Assembly (NCBI GenBank): GCA_002398365.1
Contig: DGYK01000011.1
Span: forward strand, 13,922 to 77,921
Reading direction: 5' to 3'
From: Flammeovirgaceae bacterium UBA5008
Lineage (GTDB): Bacteria > Bacteroidota > Bacteroidia > Cytophagales > Cyclobacteriaceae
Length of the DNA: 64,000 bases
The position numbers and the translations under genes are program-made. Shown piece after piece: positions 9,159-18,769 of the stretch. The notes below the pieces were generated by a model, which worked only from the letters and a program-made list of their open reading frames with translations, ran no database searches and was not told the DNA's origin. Numbering within the stretch: the stretch's first letter is position 1; every line of letters begins with the position of its first letter.

Positions 9159-10274
9159 ATGAAAAGATATAATTACCTAACGTATTTCTTAATTGTAGTT
9201 GCTGCTGCCTTCTTAGCGGCTTGCAATCCCAGTAAAGAAGATCAACTCAAGAAATTAAAAGCTCAACAAGCCGAATTAGTAAAACAAATCGCCACCTTGG
9301 AAAAGGAGTTAGAGGGAGGCAAGAAAGAAACTGCCCGCATGAAAGAAGTGGTGACTACCGAACTCGCTCCCCGCAAGTTTGAAAAATACGTGCAAACCCA
9401 GGGCGCTGTTGAAGCCACAGACAATATCATGATCAGTGCCAAAACGGCTGGAGTGATCACCAATGTTTATGTTCGTGAAGGCGATATGGTGGTGAAAGGG
9501 CAAACACTTGCTTTGATTGATAATACACTAACCTTGCGTGGAATTGATGAAGTAAAGGCAGGGTTAGAACTCGCCAATACAATCTATGTTCGTCAGAAAA
9601 ATTTATGGGAACAAAAAATTGGAACGGAAGTGCAGTACCTGCAAGCAAAAAACAGCAAAGAGAGCTTAGAGAAAAAATTGGCTACGCTGGAAGAGCAATT
9701 AGATATGTCTAAGATCAAATCTTTGATTACAGGTGTAGTAGATGAAGTTACTGCCAAAGTAGGACAGAATGCTGCCCCTGGTCAACCTGCATTTCGTGTT
9801 ATCAATAATAATAACTTAAAGATTACCGCTAAAATCTCAGAAGCCTATTTGAATTCTGTAAAGAAAGGAAACAAGGCGGAGATCAGTTTCTCAGATTACG
9901 ATAAAAAGTTAGAAGGCCCCGTAAACTTTGTCGGAAGAAATATTGATCCACTGAGCCGTTCATTTGCAGTAGAGATTAAAGTACCTTCCAATGCTGATTT
10001 ACGTCCTAACATGACGGCTGTGGTAAAGGTTATTTTTAGCTCAGTGCCCGCTGCTCTTTGTGTTCCCATTAATGTAGTTCAAGATATCAATGGCGAAAAA
10101 ATAGTGTATGTAGCTGAAAGCAACGGCACCCAATTGGTTGCCCGTAAAAAGGTAGTTAAGATTGATGGTGTGTATGACAACTACGCACAAATAACTTCCG
10201 GACTTACCAAAGGTGATAAAATCATCACCGTAGGCTACCAAGGTTTGAATGATGGCGAATTGATTAAAATATAG
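9159..10274 (+). CDS. RND efflux periplasmic adaptor (membrane fusion) lipoprotein
   Basis: A 371-aa AcrA/HlyD-type adaptor that links the inner-membrane RND pump to the TolC channel. The signal peptide ends in a lipobox FLAAC (Cys22), so it is predicted to be a lipoprotein. A coiled-coil stretch (about residues 26-57) follows directly. The biotinyl/lipoyl-like hairpin has ISAKTAGVITNVYVREGDMV, with the second half near SLITGVVDEV. Beta-barrel and membrane-proximal domains complete the protein. It lies between the TolC and RND genes and 4 bp from the latter. Confidence 0.94.
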   Translation: MKRYNYLTYFLIVVAAAFLAACNPSKEDQLKKLKAQQAELVKQIATLEKELEGGKKETARMKEVVTTELAPRKFEKYVQTQGAVEATDNIMISAKTAGVITNVYVREGDMVVKGQTLALIDNTLTLRGIDEVKAGLELANTIYVRQKNLWEQKIGTEVQYLQAKNSKESLEKKLATLEEQLDMSKIKSLITGVVDEVTAKVGQNAAPGQPAFRVINNNNLKITAKISEAYLNSVKKGNKAEISFSDYDKKLEGPVNFVGRNIDPLSRSFAVEIKVPSNADLRPNMTAVVKVIFSSVPAALCVPINVVQDINGEKIVYVAESNGTQLVARKKVVKIDGVYDNYAQITSGLTKGDKIITVGYQGLNDGELIKI

Positions 10275-10278
10275 AATA

Positions 10279-13200
10279 ATGAAAGATTCGAATAAAGAAT
10301 TTGGGCCCACCAGTTGGGCCATCGATAATCGGGTGGCGATTTATGTAGCGGTTGTTTTTATCTGCTTGGCAGGTATGATTACCTATAACAAATTGCCAAA
10401 AGAAAATTTCCCTGAAGTTGTATTGCCGCAAATATTTGTGACATCCATTTTCCCTGGAGCTTCTCCCAAGGATGTAGAAAACCTGGTTTCCAAACAAATT
10501 GAAAAACAGGTAAAATCAATTGCCGGTGTGAAGAAAGTTACGAGCAATTCCGTGCAAAGTTTTTCTACTGTCATCATCGAATTTGAAACTGATGTGGAGG
10601 TAAAAGAAGCAAAACGCGAAGTGCAGGAAGCTGTAGATAAAGCAAAAGCAGATTTGCCTCCGGTGCCTTCCAGTTTACTGGATGACCCACAAGTAATTGA
10701 CATAGACTTATCGGCACAACCTATCATGTTCATCAATTTGTCAGGTGATTATGACTTGCAAACACTAAAGAAATATGCGGAACAAATGCAGGATCGCATT
10801 GAAGCATTGAAAGAAATCAGACGTGTAGATATTGTCGGTGCATTGGATCGTGAAATTCAAATCAATGTTGATTTGTACAAAGCGGCATTGGCCGGAGTGA
10901 GCTTAGATGATATCAGTAACGCCATTAATTTCGAAAACCGAATCGTTTCTGGTGGTCAGCTTTCAGTAGGCGGAATGAAACGTTCATTAAGCGTGAACGG
11001 TGAATATGTCAACGCTGAAGAAATTGCCAATACCGTGGTTGGTTCGATTAAAGGTGGAAGTGTCTATTTGAAGGATGTTGCTGAAGTAATTGACTCGCAC
11101 AAAGAACAAGAGAGTTTTGCTCGCTTAGATAAGAAAAATGTAATTACACTGAATGTGGTTAAACGCGGTGGTGAAAATCTGATCGCTGCTTCGGATCAAA
11201 TCAATTTGATTATCGATGAATTTAAATCATCTATTTTACCCCCTGGGGCAAAGATTACCATTACCGGAGATCAATCTGATAATACGCGCACAACTCTTCA
11301 TGATTTGATTAACACGATCATTATCGGTTTTATTTTAGTGACGATCATCTTGATGTTCTTCATGGGTGCCACCAACGCTATTTTCGTTGGTCTATCTGTA
11401 CCACTTTCCAGCTTTATCGCATTCTTGTTCTTCCCCATGCTGGATTACACATTGAACCTGATGACGCTGTTCTCATTCCTGTTGGCGCTTGGTATTGTGG
11501 TGGATGATGCGATTGTGGTTATTGAAAATACACACCGAGTATTTGACAATGGTAAGGTACCTATTCGTAAAGCAGCTAAAATTGCTGCGGGCGAAGTGTT
11601 CATGCCGGTGTTTTCCGGTACAATGGTAGTATTGGCTCCATTCGTTCCGTTGGCATTCTGGCCTGGCACGATTGGTGAATTCATGGTGTACTTGCCGATC
11701 ACATTGATAGTTGCTTTGTTAGCCTCTTTGTTAGTGGCCTACATTATTAATCCTGTGTTTGCTGCTGACTTCATGACAGTACACGATCATGATCATGACC
11801 GAAAGAAGTTTACCAGAGGATACAAGATTACCGCTGTGATCTTTGCCGCATTAGCAGCAGTCTGGTACTTGACAGGTTCATTTGGTCTCGGAAACTTTAC
11901 CATTTTCATATTCGGAATTTATTCACTCTATCGTTTTGTATTGGAAGAGTTGATTTCCAAATTTCAGACGGATGGCTGGCCCAGAGTGCAGAATGGTTAT
12001 AAGAATATGATTTCTTGGTGTTTAGAAGGAGCACGCCCGTGGTTAGTAATTGGTGGAGTGATCTTTTTATTTATCTTTTCACTTGTGTTCACCGGAATCC
12101 GGAAGCCTCCGGTGGTTTTCTTCCCACAAGGCGACCCGAACTTTGTTTATACCTATATCACATTGCCCATTGGAACCGATCAGCGAGTAACTGATTCGGT
12201 AACACAAATTGTAGAGCAAAAAGTAATCGATGTAGTAGGAGAGAAGAACCCGATCGTTGAATCCATTATTTCGAACGTAGCAATTGGAGCTGCCGAAGAT
12301 CAAACATCTGGAAATAATGCACAGCCCCATTTAGGTAAAGTGACTGTGGCTTTTGTGAATTTCGCGAAACGTGATGGGCAATCCACCAAAGTGTACTTAA
12401 CAAGGATTCGAGAAGCTATTAAAAATATTCCTGGTGCTACAATTTCGGTGAACCAGGAGCAAGGTGGCCCACCGACTGGTAAGCCTATTAATATTGAAAT
12501 CGCAGCAGATGACTTCGATGTGTTGGTAGCAGCTGCAGACAAGACCAAGCGCTACTTGGATTCTCAGCAAATTCCGGGAGTGGAAGATTTAAAATCTGAT
12601 TTTCAAAATGATAAACCGGAGATTACGATCAAGATCGATCGCGAGAAAGCAAATCGTGAAGGAATTGCCACTGGAACAATTGGTTTAGCACTTCGCAATG
12701 CTATTAATGGTGCTGAGATTTCCAAATTCCGCGATGATAATGATGACTATCCTATTCAAATGCGTATCCGAGAAGATCAACGTAATGATATCAATACCTT
12801 GATGAATATGCCGATCACTTTCCGTGATATGAGTATGGGGGGTGCCGTACGTCAAGTGCCCATGTCAGCTGTTGCATCGATTGAATACAGCAATAGCTAT
12901 GCAGGTATCAAACGTATTGATCAGAAGCGCGTGATTACATTGTCATCCAACGTATTGGCAGACTTCAATCCAAATGAGGTTGTAGCGCAAATACAGGAGA
13001 GTTTGAAATCCTTCTCCAAACCCGATGGAGTTGAAATCAAAATGACGGGCGAGCAAGAGCAACAACAAGAGACCATTGATTTCTTAGGCGTAGCTGGAAT
13101 GTCTGCTTTTGGATTGATATTGATGATATTGGTGATCCAATTCAATTCAACCAGCAAGCCGGTGATTATATTAATGGAGATTCTCTTCAGTATCATCGGT

Positions 13201-13671
13201 GTGTTAATTGGATTCTCTTTATTCAAACAAGAAATCTCAATCGTAATGTCAGGTATTGGTATTATGGCTTTAGCAGGTATTGTGGTGCGCAATGGAATTC
13301 TGCTCGTGGAATTCACCGACTTACTCTTGTCGCAAGGCGTGGAGTTGAAGGAAGCCATCATCGAAGCAGCTAAAACCCGTATGACTCCCGTGTTATTGAC
13401 AGCGATGGCGGCTACCTTAGGTTTGGTTCCGTTAGCGATTGGTTTGAACATCGACTTTGTTACATTATTCACCGAATTCAATCCACACATTTTCTTTGGT
13501 GGTGATAACGTGGCATTCTGGGGACCTCTTTCATGGACAATGATTTACGGTTTGATCTTCGGAACGTTCCTCACTTTGTTCCTGGTACCAGTAATGTATT
13601 TGTTGGTAGCTCGTTTAAAAATGAAGTTATTGAAGAAGCCAATGGCGCATCTTCAAACGGATGTTCATTAA
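10279..13671 (+). CDS. RND efflux transporter permease (AcrB/HAE family)
   Basis: A 1130-aa inner-membrane proton-driven pump, slightly longer than classical AcrB (about 1050 aa). The proton-relay Asp pair of TM4 is present as Asp409-Asp410 in GIVVDDAIVV. The two-fold repeat of porter loops and six-helix bundles is evident. Between the two halves (about residues 500-560) there is an insertion with an alternating His/Asp run (HDHDHD, residues 502-507) and two extra hydrophobic segments, which accounts for the added length. It is the last gene of the operon and is followed by a strong hairpin terminator. The substrate cannot be inferred. Multidrug or solvent export is more likely than metal export, because no metal-binding Met/His cluster is seen in the porter domains. 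Confidence 0.95.
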   Translation: MKDSNKEFGPTSWAIDNRVAIYVAVVFICLAGMITYNKLPKENFPEVVLPQIFVTSIFPGASPKDVENLVSKQIEKQVKSIAGVKKVTSNSVQSFSTVIIEFETDVEVKEAKREVQEAVDKAKADLPPVPSSLLDDPQVIDIDLSAQPIMFINLSGDYDLQTLKKYAEQMQDRIEALKEIRRVDIVGALDREIQINVDLYKAALAGVSLDDISNAINFENRIVSGGQLSVGGMKRSLSVNGEYVNAEEIANTVVGSIKGGSVYLKDVAEVIDSHKEQESFARLDKKNVITLNVVKRGGENLIAASDQINLIIDEFKSSILPPGAKITITGDQSDNTRTTLHDLINTIIIGFILVTIILMFFMGATNAIFVGLSVPLSSFIAFLFFPMLDYTLNLMTLFSFLLALGIVVDDAIVVIENTHRVFDNGKVPIRKAAKIAAGEVFMPVFSGTMVVLAPFVPLAFWPGTIGEFMVYLPITLIVALLASLLVAYIINPVFAADFMTVHDHDHDRKKFTRGYKITAVIFAALAAVWYLTGSFGLGNFTIFIFGIYSLYRFVLEELISKFQTDGWPRVQNGYKNMISWCLEGARPWLVIGGVIFLFIFSLVFTGIRKPPVVFFPQGDPNFVYTYITLPIGTDQRVTDSVTQIVEQKVIDVVGEKNPIVESIISNVAIGAAEDQTSGNNAQPHLGKVTVAFVNFAKRDGQSTKVYLTRIREAIKNIPGATISVNQEQGGPPTGKPINIEIAADDFDVLVAAADKTKRYLDSQQIPGVEDLKSDFQNDKPEITIKIDREKANREGIATGTIGLALRNAINGAEISKFRDDNDDYPIQMRIREDQRNDINTLMNMPITFRDMSMGGAVRQVPMSAVASIEYSNSYAGIKRIDQKRVITLSSNVLADFNPNEVVAQIQESLKSFSKPDGVEIKMTGEQEQQQETIDFLGVAGMSAFGLILMILVIQFNSTSKPVIILMEILFSIIGVLIGFSLFKQEISIVMSGIGIMALAGIVVRNGILLVEFTDLLLSQGVELKEAIIEAAKTRMTPVLLTAMAATLGLVPLAIGLNIDFVTLFTEFNPHIFFGGDNVAFWGPLSWTMIYGLIFGTFLTLFLVPVMYLLVARLKMKLLKKPMAHLQTDVH

Positions 13672-13695
13672 AGTGAAATGAAAGTAAACTAAAAG

Positions 13696-13733
13696 AAGTC
13701 ATCTTACGACTATGGTGGTAAGATGACTTTTTC
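13696..13733 (+). terminator. Rho-independent terminator after the RND operon
   Basis: AAGTCATCTTAC (13696-13707) pairs perfectly with GTAAGATGACTT (13718-13729) around a 10-nt loop and runs into a short T tract. It lies 24 bp after the permease stop and just before the phosphoesterase start. Confidence 0.8.
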
Positions 13734-13736
13734 ATT

Positions 13737-14984
13737 ATGACTGCACGACTTATGACCATTTTTGTCTTCACGATTATCTTTCTGTTGATCGACTACTACT
13801 TTTTTCAAGGGGTATTGGTAGTCAGTAAAAATTGGTCACCGTTGTGGAAGAATATCTTTCGCTATGGATTTTGGATACCCACCATTCTTTGCATTGCCGC
13901 TTTATTTTGGTGGGCATTTGATGACCCTTATAAATACAGTGCCAATTTTCGCAACTGGATTATCACCGGAATTGTGGCCACCTACTTCTCAAAAATTGTT
14001 GGCATTCTTTTCTTGCTGATGGATGATATACAAAGAGGCGTTCGTTGGTTCATTTCCCTTTTCCAGAAAAGCACGCCAACATCCACCGCAGGCGAAGTAT
14101 TATCACGTTCTGAATTTTTATCGCGCACGGCCATGATCGCAGCATCGGTTCCATTGGGTGCATTTGCCTATGGAATTATTTCAGGAGCACACGATTACCG
14201 TGTACGCAAAGTCGCCATCAAGCTTCCTAACTTACCCAAAGCCTTTGATGGAATGCGCATCGCGCAAATTTCTGATATTCATTCGGGTAGTTTTTGGAAT
14301 AAGACAGCTGTGAAAGGCGGAGTTGAAATGATCTTAGCTGAAAAGCCGGATGTGATTTTCTTTACAGGAGATTTAGTCAACAATGAAACACCCGAGGTAA
14401 AACCCTACATGGAAGTGTTTGATAAGTTGAAAGCACCTCTGGGCGTATTTTCCATCACCGGTAATCATGACTATGGGGATTACAAATCTTGGACAACCAA
14501 AGAAATGAAGCAGCACAATTTTTCTGATTTAGTCGCAGCGCACAAAGAGCTTGGCTTTGATTTGCTCATGAACGAAAATAGATTTCTGAAACAAGGTGGA
14601 GAGAAGCTTGCTATCTTAGGCGTGGAAAATTGGGGTACGCGTTTTTCAAAACACGGAAAGCTGGATGAAGCTTATCGTGGAAGTGAAGAGGCCGCAGTGA
14701 AGTTGTTGCTGTCGCATGATCCTACGCATTGGGATGCGCAGATTCGTCCAACTTACAAAGACATTGATGTTACTTTCTCCGGCCATACACACGGAGCGCA
14801 ATTTGGTGTCAACATTGGTGATTTCACATGGACACCAGTACAGCATGTTTACAAGCAATGGGGCGGATTATATCAGGAGGAAAATCAATATTTGTATGTA
14901 AACCGTGGCTTTGGCTATTTAGGTTATCCAGGTCGTGTGGGCATGCCACCGGAGATTACCGTGTTTGAATTAACGCGTGCGTAG
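13737..14984 (+). CDS. Membrane-anchored metallophosphoesterase
   Basis: A 415-aa calcineurin-like phosphoesterase with several N-terminal membrane helices (about residues 1-110). The full set of metal-binding motifs is present: ISDIHSG near residue 180, FTGDLVN near 210, GNHDYGD near 243, LLSHDP near 325 and SGHTHGAQ near 348. The family includes YkuE/YaeI-like enzymes that act on lipid or nucleotide phosphodiesters; the substrate here is unknown. Met6 (13752) is an alternative start. It starts only a few bases after the RND terminator and converges with the DUF3999 gene, 4 bp away. Confidence 0.9.
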   Translation: MTARLMTIFVFTIIFLLIDYYFFQGVLVVSKNWSPLWKNIFRYGFWIPTILCIAALFWWAFDDPYKYSANFRNWIITGIVATYFSKIVGILFLLMDDIQRGVRWFISLFQKSTPTSTAGEVLSRSEFLSRTAMIAASVPLGAFAYGIISGAHDYRVRKVAIKLPNLPKAFDGMRIAQISDIHSGSFWNKTAVKGGVEMILAEKPDVIFFTGDLVNNETPEVKPYMEVFDKLKAPLGVFSITGNHDYGDYKSWTTKEMKQHNFSDLVAAHKELGFDLLMNENRFLKQGGEKLAILGVENWGTRFSKHGKLDEAYRGSEEAAVKLLLSHDPTHWDAQIRPTYKDIDVTFSGHTHGAQFGVNIGDFTWTPVQHVYKQWGGLYQEENQYLYVNRGFGYLGYPGRVGMPPEITVFELTRA

Positions 14985-14988
14985 GCGA

Positions 14989-16206
14989 TTACTTCGTTTT
15001 CATCATCTTCAAAGTAAAGTAGCCTAGTACTGCTATTACAAGGACCATAATAACCCACAACCAAAGTTGATTTTCGATCAGAGCGGAAGATTTTATCGGT
15101 TCTTCTTGTAACTTTTCCTCAGCAGCCAAGTCCAAATTTTTCTTGGGTGATGGCACTTTGTCTTTAAACAACACTAAATCATATTGTGGTGCCGATAGGC
15201 GTTCGTTTCCATAGTAGAGATAAGAGACGCCTTCGTTTTTCATTCTCGCAGTCAACTTCACTTGTGGCGAACGTACCACTATGGATCGAACTTCAATCGG
15301 AAGATTATCACCATTATAAATGGTCAGTCGCAGTTTTTGAGCAGGTGTATATATAAAGTGGAATTCATTATTGGTAAACGAAGTAATGTATCCGCTCACC
15401 AGTTCGTCATAAAAATACTCCCAGCCCTTTTGGGTTTTGGTGCTATCGATTAATCGCTCCAGCCTGAATGGTCTGTAAAAATCGTTGGTTTCATTCATCA
15501 CCACGCTCCAGTAATTGATCAATTGGTATTCCTTCAAATCGATTGATATTACTGTTTGCCCTTTTGATTTTAAATGAGTTGTATTCCACGTAAGTGTAGG
15601 CAAACCAAAAACGCCCGGCTCGATCAATTGATTTTTAAAAGAAGCCGATTGAAAGGTAAGGGGTCGGTCACAAGCCAACTCCAAGCGAATAAACCGATAG
15701 TGAATTTTTGAAAATGTAAGTCGGGCGGAAGTAAACTGCATGTTTTCGTTTTGAATGGAAAGGATGCGTTGCCGATCTACTTCAAACCATTCTTTTTGAT
15801 GTTCACTTCCGGCAACCGTTACTATACCATCGTAATTTTCCTCCAGAAATGATAAATCAATTTCATTGACGAATTGATCCTTCTTCAATTCAAACGACAG
15901 ATATTGCTTTCCGTCTTTCTTCGCCAGATTAAATACACTCAACTGCTCGGTTGTCTCAGTAAGAACAGGCACTTGCACGTTGAGCAAATACGGTGCTTCG
16001 GTCGTATCCGTTGCTGTAATTTGAAAAATGCGCAGATCAGCAAAATCAGTTCTGCAATTGCGAATCACACCATTTGGTAATGTAAGTCCGTACCATCCGG
16101 CACTGTCTACTACATTCAAAGGTCTTCGGTATTCAAAAGAAGATTTTTGCGCTTTCCCCGAATAGAACAAAAGAAAAAGTGACAGAGAAATGAGGATCCT
16201 TTTCAT
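14989..16206 (-). CDS. DUF3999-family envelope protein
   Basis: A 405-aa protein with a signal peptide (ending SGKAQ), a large predicted beta-rich extracytoplasmic part and one C-terminal membrane helix (about residues 380-400). The N-terminal region (FEYRRPL, GWYGLTLP, DLRIF) resembles the DUF3999 family, which has no established function. It lies one base downstream of the DUF2339 gene on the same strand, and these two families are often neighbours in other Gram-negative bacteria. This suggests one membrane complex (inference). Confidence 0.75.
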   Translation of the reverse strand: MKRILISLSLFLLFYSGKAQKSSFEYRRPLNVVDSAGWYGLTLPNGVIRNCRTDFADLRIFQITATDTTEAPYLLNVQVPVLTETTEQLSVFNLAKKDGKQYLSFELKKDQFVNEIDLSFLEENYDGIVTVAGSEHQKEWFEVDRQRILSIQNENMQFTSARLTFSKIHYRFIRLELACDRPLTFQSASFKNQLIEPGVFGLPTLTWNTTHLKSKGQTVISIDLKEYQLINYWSVVMNETNDFYRPFRLERLIDSTKTQKGWEYFYDELVSGYITSFTNNEFHFIYTPAQKLRLTIYNGDNLPIEVRSIVVRSPQVKLTARMKNEGVSYLYYGNERLSAPQYDLVLFKDKVPSPKKNLDLAAEEKLQEEPIKSSALIENQLWLWVIMVLVIAVLGYFTLKMMKTK

Positions 16207-16207
16207 C

Positions 16208-18631
16208 TTATAGATTTTTGTCTTCAGTTGTTTCTATCTTAGGTTGTTCGTCTTCCACTTTCGCTTCCGCAGTTTTCTTCACTTTATTGTACAAGAAGGA
16301 AGAAATCAGCAACAATACACCCAATATGATCATCACAATGGTTTTGGCGATCGTGCTCATATCTGCCATATCATAGAAGAATAGCTTCAACAGTGTAATA
16401 CCAAACAAGATAATTGCCAACGTGCGCATCGGCTTATCATTTTGTTTCAACCCAACAACAATCATGGCAAGTGCATAGATACCCCATAAGATGCTCAGCC
16501 AAAGTTTAAAGCTTTCATCGATGCCGGCTAATTCTAACCAATGAACTACTTCGCTGCTCAATAAAATCAATGTAAACAGATGAAATAGAACGAACTCAAT
16601 TTGTTTGATTGCCGCAGGAAAAATTTCTTGACGGATACGCTGCCGATTTAAATACACCAGGGGAACGATCACTACGAGTGTGATATAGCGGATTGCAATG
16701 TGCCAGACGTCCCGGAAGAAATAAGCGGCATCGGTCTGTAAAATGTAACTGTTTCTTAAATCGGCAAGAGTTGGCAATCCATTGATGACAAATAAAAATA
16801 GTATAAATGCATTATAAGCTGTCAAGGAAAGGGTCAATGTCTGATTTCTTAGCCATTTTTTGTTGATCAGCGTCAATGCTATTCCAAAACAAGCTGAATA
16901 AATCAGAAGCCACAGCGTTTTAAACTCAAGTAGATCGGTATCTAAAACAGGATAAGCATTGTCTGCACCTTGTCGTAGCATTAAACTCGATTGATAATAA
17001 CGCGATAGCCAATAGTTAGTCACTTCATGATAAAAACTTACATAGAGAAAACAAAGTAGAAGTGTACTCAATCCAATCGTGAAATAATGTTGTAGCAAAC
17101 CTTTCGGCTCAGGATACTTTGTATTTCTGCTCAACTTCAGTATCAAACCAAAACTCGTGAGAACAAAAAGAGAAGTAAACAAGTAAATATTGAGAAAAGG
17201 AAAAATGTCTGAAGCACCATCTCCCGAGTAATAGCTATACGCCTTCCAATCTTCTGCTAAACTACCCGCAGTAATCAGTATAACTACATACGACAGCCAT
17301 TCATAAATACGCAATTGTTTGGTGCGGCCAATCCAAAACAATAGAAATGCTTCTGCTGCCCAAGTCAGTGTCACCCGATTGCCATCCAGTTGAACGGGCA
17401 CCGCAATGGTTAAAAACACCAGCACCATTCCGGCCACTAAATAGAATGTATCGCGCGTGGCATCTTGTTTTTTGTAAATTATGAAACATGCTACAAAGTG
17501 AAGAACTGCATTAAACACCGTAAAGATGCCAAGATAAAAATCTCCGGTTGGGTAATCGCTGATTGCAGAATATCCAAAAGTGTAAAACAAAAACGAGTTG
17601 AATACCAGCATGGCAATGTCATCCATCAGCAAGTTTTCCGCCTTCACCAGTTTGTAAGCCAAAAACGTGGTATAAAAAATGACAAAGTAGATCAACGCAA
17701 AAGTCAGACTCATCCACAAATGCTGATTCGCATCAAATTGATCGATAAACCAGGCCGCATAAATCAACCAAGTCAGTCCAAAAGCGATATAGTACAACAA
17801 CTTCCAATCCTTCTTAAAACCCAACACCAGAATACCAATGTTTACAATCGTAACATACGAGAATAAAATAACCGCGCGCCCCGATCCATCACTTAATAAG
17901 AACGGCACTGCGTATGCGCCCACCAAGCCAATAATCGCAATCACTTTTTGATCATAATGCACAGATGCAAAAACTGTAAATCCGGTAAACATCACCATCA
18001 GCAAAAACGCCATCGTCTGTGGCATCAAAGCATAAAAGTCATAAGCGGCATAGGTAATAAAGTAGAAAGTAGCCATCGCACCACTTAGCAGCACGGCACT
18101 AAATGTTTTGTAATTGGTTTTTATGCGCAACGCAACAATAGCCAAGGCCAACCCGGCAACATATCCTAAGATCACACGCGTGATCGGTTTCATCAAATTG
18201 TGATCGATCGAATACTTCACACCATAGCTCACTCCGATGACTAAAATCACAATACCGATTTTATTCAACAGATTCGTGCCGATAAATTCTTCCCATTGTG
18301 TTTTTTCTTGACTTGGCTTAGGTCGCCATTGCGGCTTAAACTCTTTAATTTCAAATGGAGGTAATGGTGGAGCAGCGGGCGCAGCAACTTTTTCTTCCAC
18401 CACAGAAGTTGCAGCGCTTTTGTTAACAGTCGGTTGCTCCGTTTTCTTAACAGGTCGCAATGCTTCAATTTCTCTCTTCAGAGATTGAATTTCAGATTTC
18501 AGCGACTCATGGTTATACAGCAGCTGGTCAATTTTTTTTCGAAACCCTTCTACCTTACCATCTTCCAATTCATCCATAGCATAAAATTTACCCTGCAAAA
18601 TAGCCAAAACTTTTATCATCTTTTGGGGCAT
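16208..18631 (-). CDS. DUF2339-family polytopic membrane protein
   Basis: A protein of up to 807 aa with about 20 or more hydrophobic helices. An N-terminal coiled coil (about residues 25-65) and a Pro/Ala-rich linker precede the membrane part. The segment EEFIGTNLLNKIGIVILVIG, which leads into the membrane domain, is characteristic of DUF2339. Function is unknown. The start is uncertain: Met19 at 18577 (MDELEDG) begins the coiled coil more naturally than the ATG at 18631, which abuts a REP-like element, and Met5 at 18619 is also possible. It is probably co-transcribed with the DUF3999 gene. Confidence 0.82.
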   Translation of the reverse strand: MPQKMIKVLAILQGKFYAMDELEDGKVEGFRKKIDQLLYNHESLKSEIQSLKREIEALRPVKKTEQPTVNKSAATSVVEEKVAAPAAPPLPPFEIKEFKPQWRPKPSQEKTQWEEFIGTNLLNKIGIVILVIGVSYGVKYSIDHNLMKPITRVILGYVAGLALAIVALRIKTNYKTFSAVLLSGAMATFYFITYAAYDFYALMPQTMAFLLMVMFTGFTVFASVHYDQKVIAIIGLVGAYAVPFLLSDGSGRAVILFSYVTIVNIGILVLGFKKDWKLLYYIAFGLTWLIYAAWFIDQFDANQHLWMSLTFALIYFVIFYTTFLAYKLVKAENLLMDDIAMLVFNSFLFYTFGYSAISDYPTGDFYLGIFTVFNAVLHFVACFIIYKKQDATRDTFYLVAGMVLVFLTIAVPVQLDGNRVTLTWAAEAFLLFWIGRTKQLRIYEWLSYVVILITAGSLAEDWKAYSYYSGDGASDIFPFLNIYLFTSLFVLTSFGLILKLSRNTKYPEPKGLLQHYFTIGLSTLLLCFLYVSFYHEVTNYWLSRYYQSSLMLRQGADNAYPVLDTDLLEFKTLWLLIYSACFGIALTLINKKWLRNQTLTLSLTAYNAFILFLFVINGLPTLADLRNSYILQTDAAYFFRDVWHIAIRYITLVVIVPLVYLNRQRIRQEIFPAAIKQIEFVLFHLFTLILLSSEVVHWLELAGIDESFKLWLSILWGIYALAMIVVGLKQNDKPMRTLAIILFGITLLKLFFYDMADMSTIAKTIVMIILGVLLLISSFLYNKVKKTAEAKVEDEQPKIETTEDKNL

Positions 18632-18639
18632 GTTGGGGG

Positions 18640-18745
18640 CATGGCCAAGCTGCGCAAGGCCACCGTGCTTTCCGCTACAAGTCCTCGTGGCGCGAGGCGC
18701 GCCACTGTGGGCTTTTCGCTACAATCACTTGCCCACGCCAGCACC
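18640..18745. repeat. REP-like intergenic palindromic element
   Basis: Two near-identical 17-nt copies, GCTTTCCGCTACAAGTC (18667-18683) and GCTTTTCGCTACAATCA (18711-18727), flank a perfect GC-rich hairpin (GTGGCGCG at 18687-18694, loop AGG, CGCGCCAC at 18698-18705). GC-rich sequence with further short inverted repeats (GGCC...GGCC) extends on the left. The base composition differs sharply from the AT-rich neighbouring intergenic DNA. The design resembles dispersed intergenic repeats of Bacteroidota chromosomes. Only one copy is seen in this window. Confidence 0.6.
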
Positions 18746-18769
18746 ACACTTATCAAGTAAGGTTTTAAA

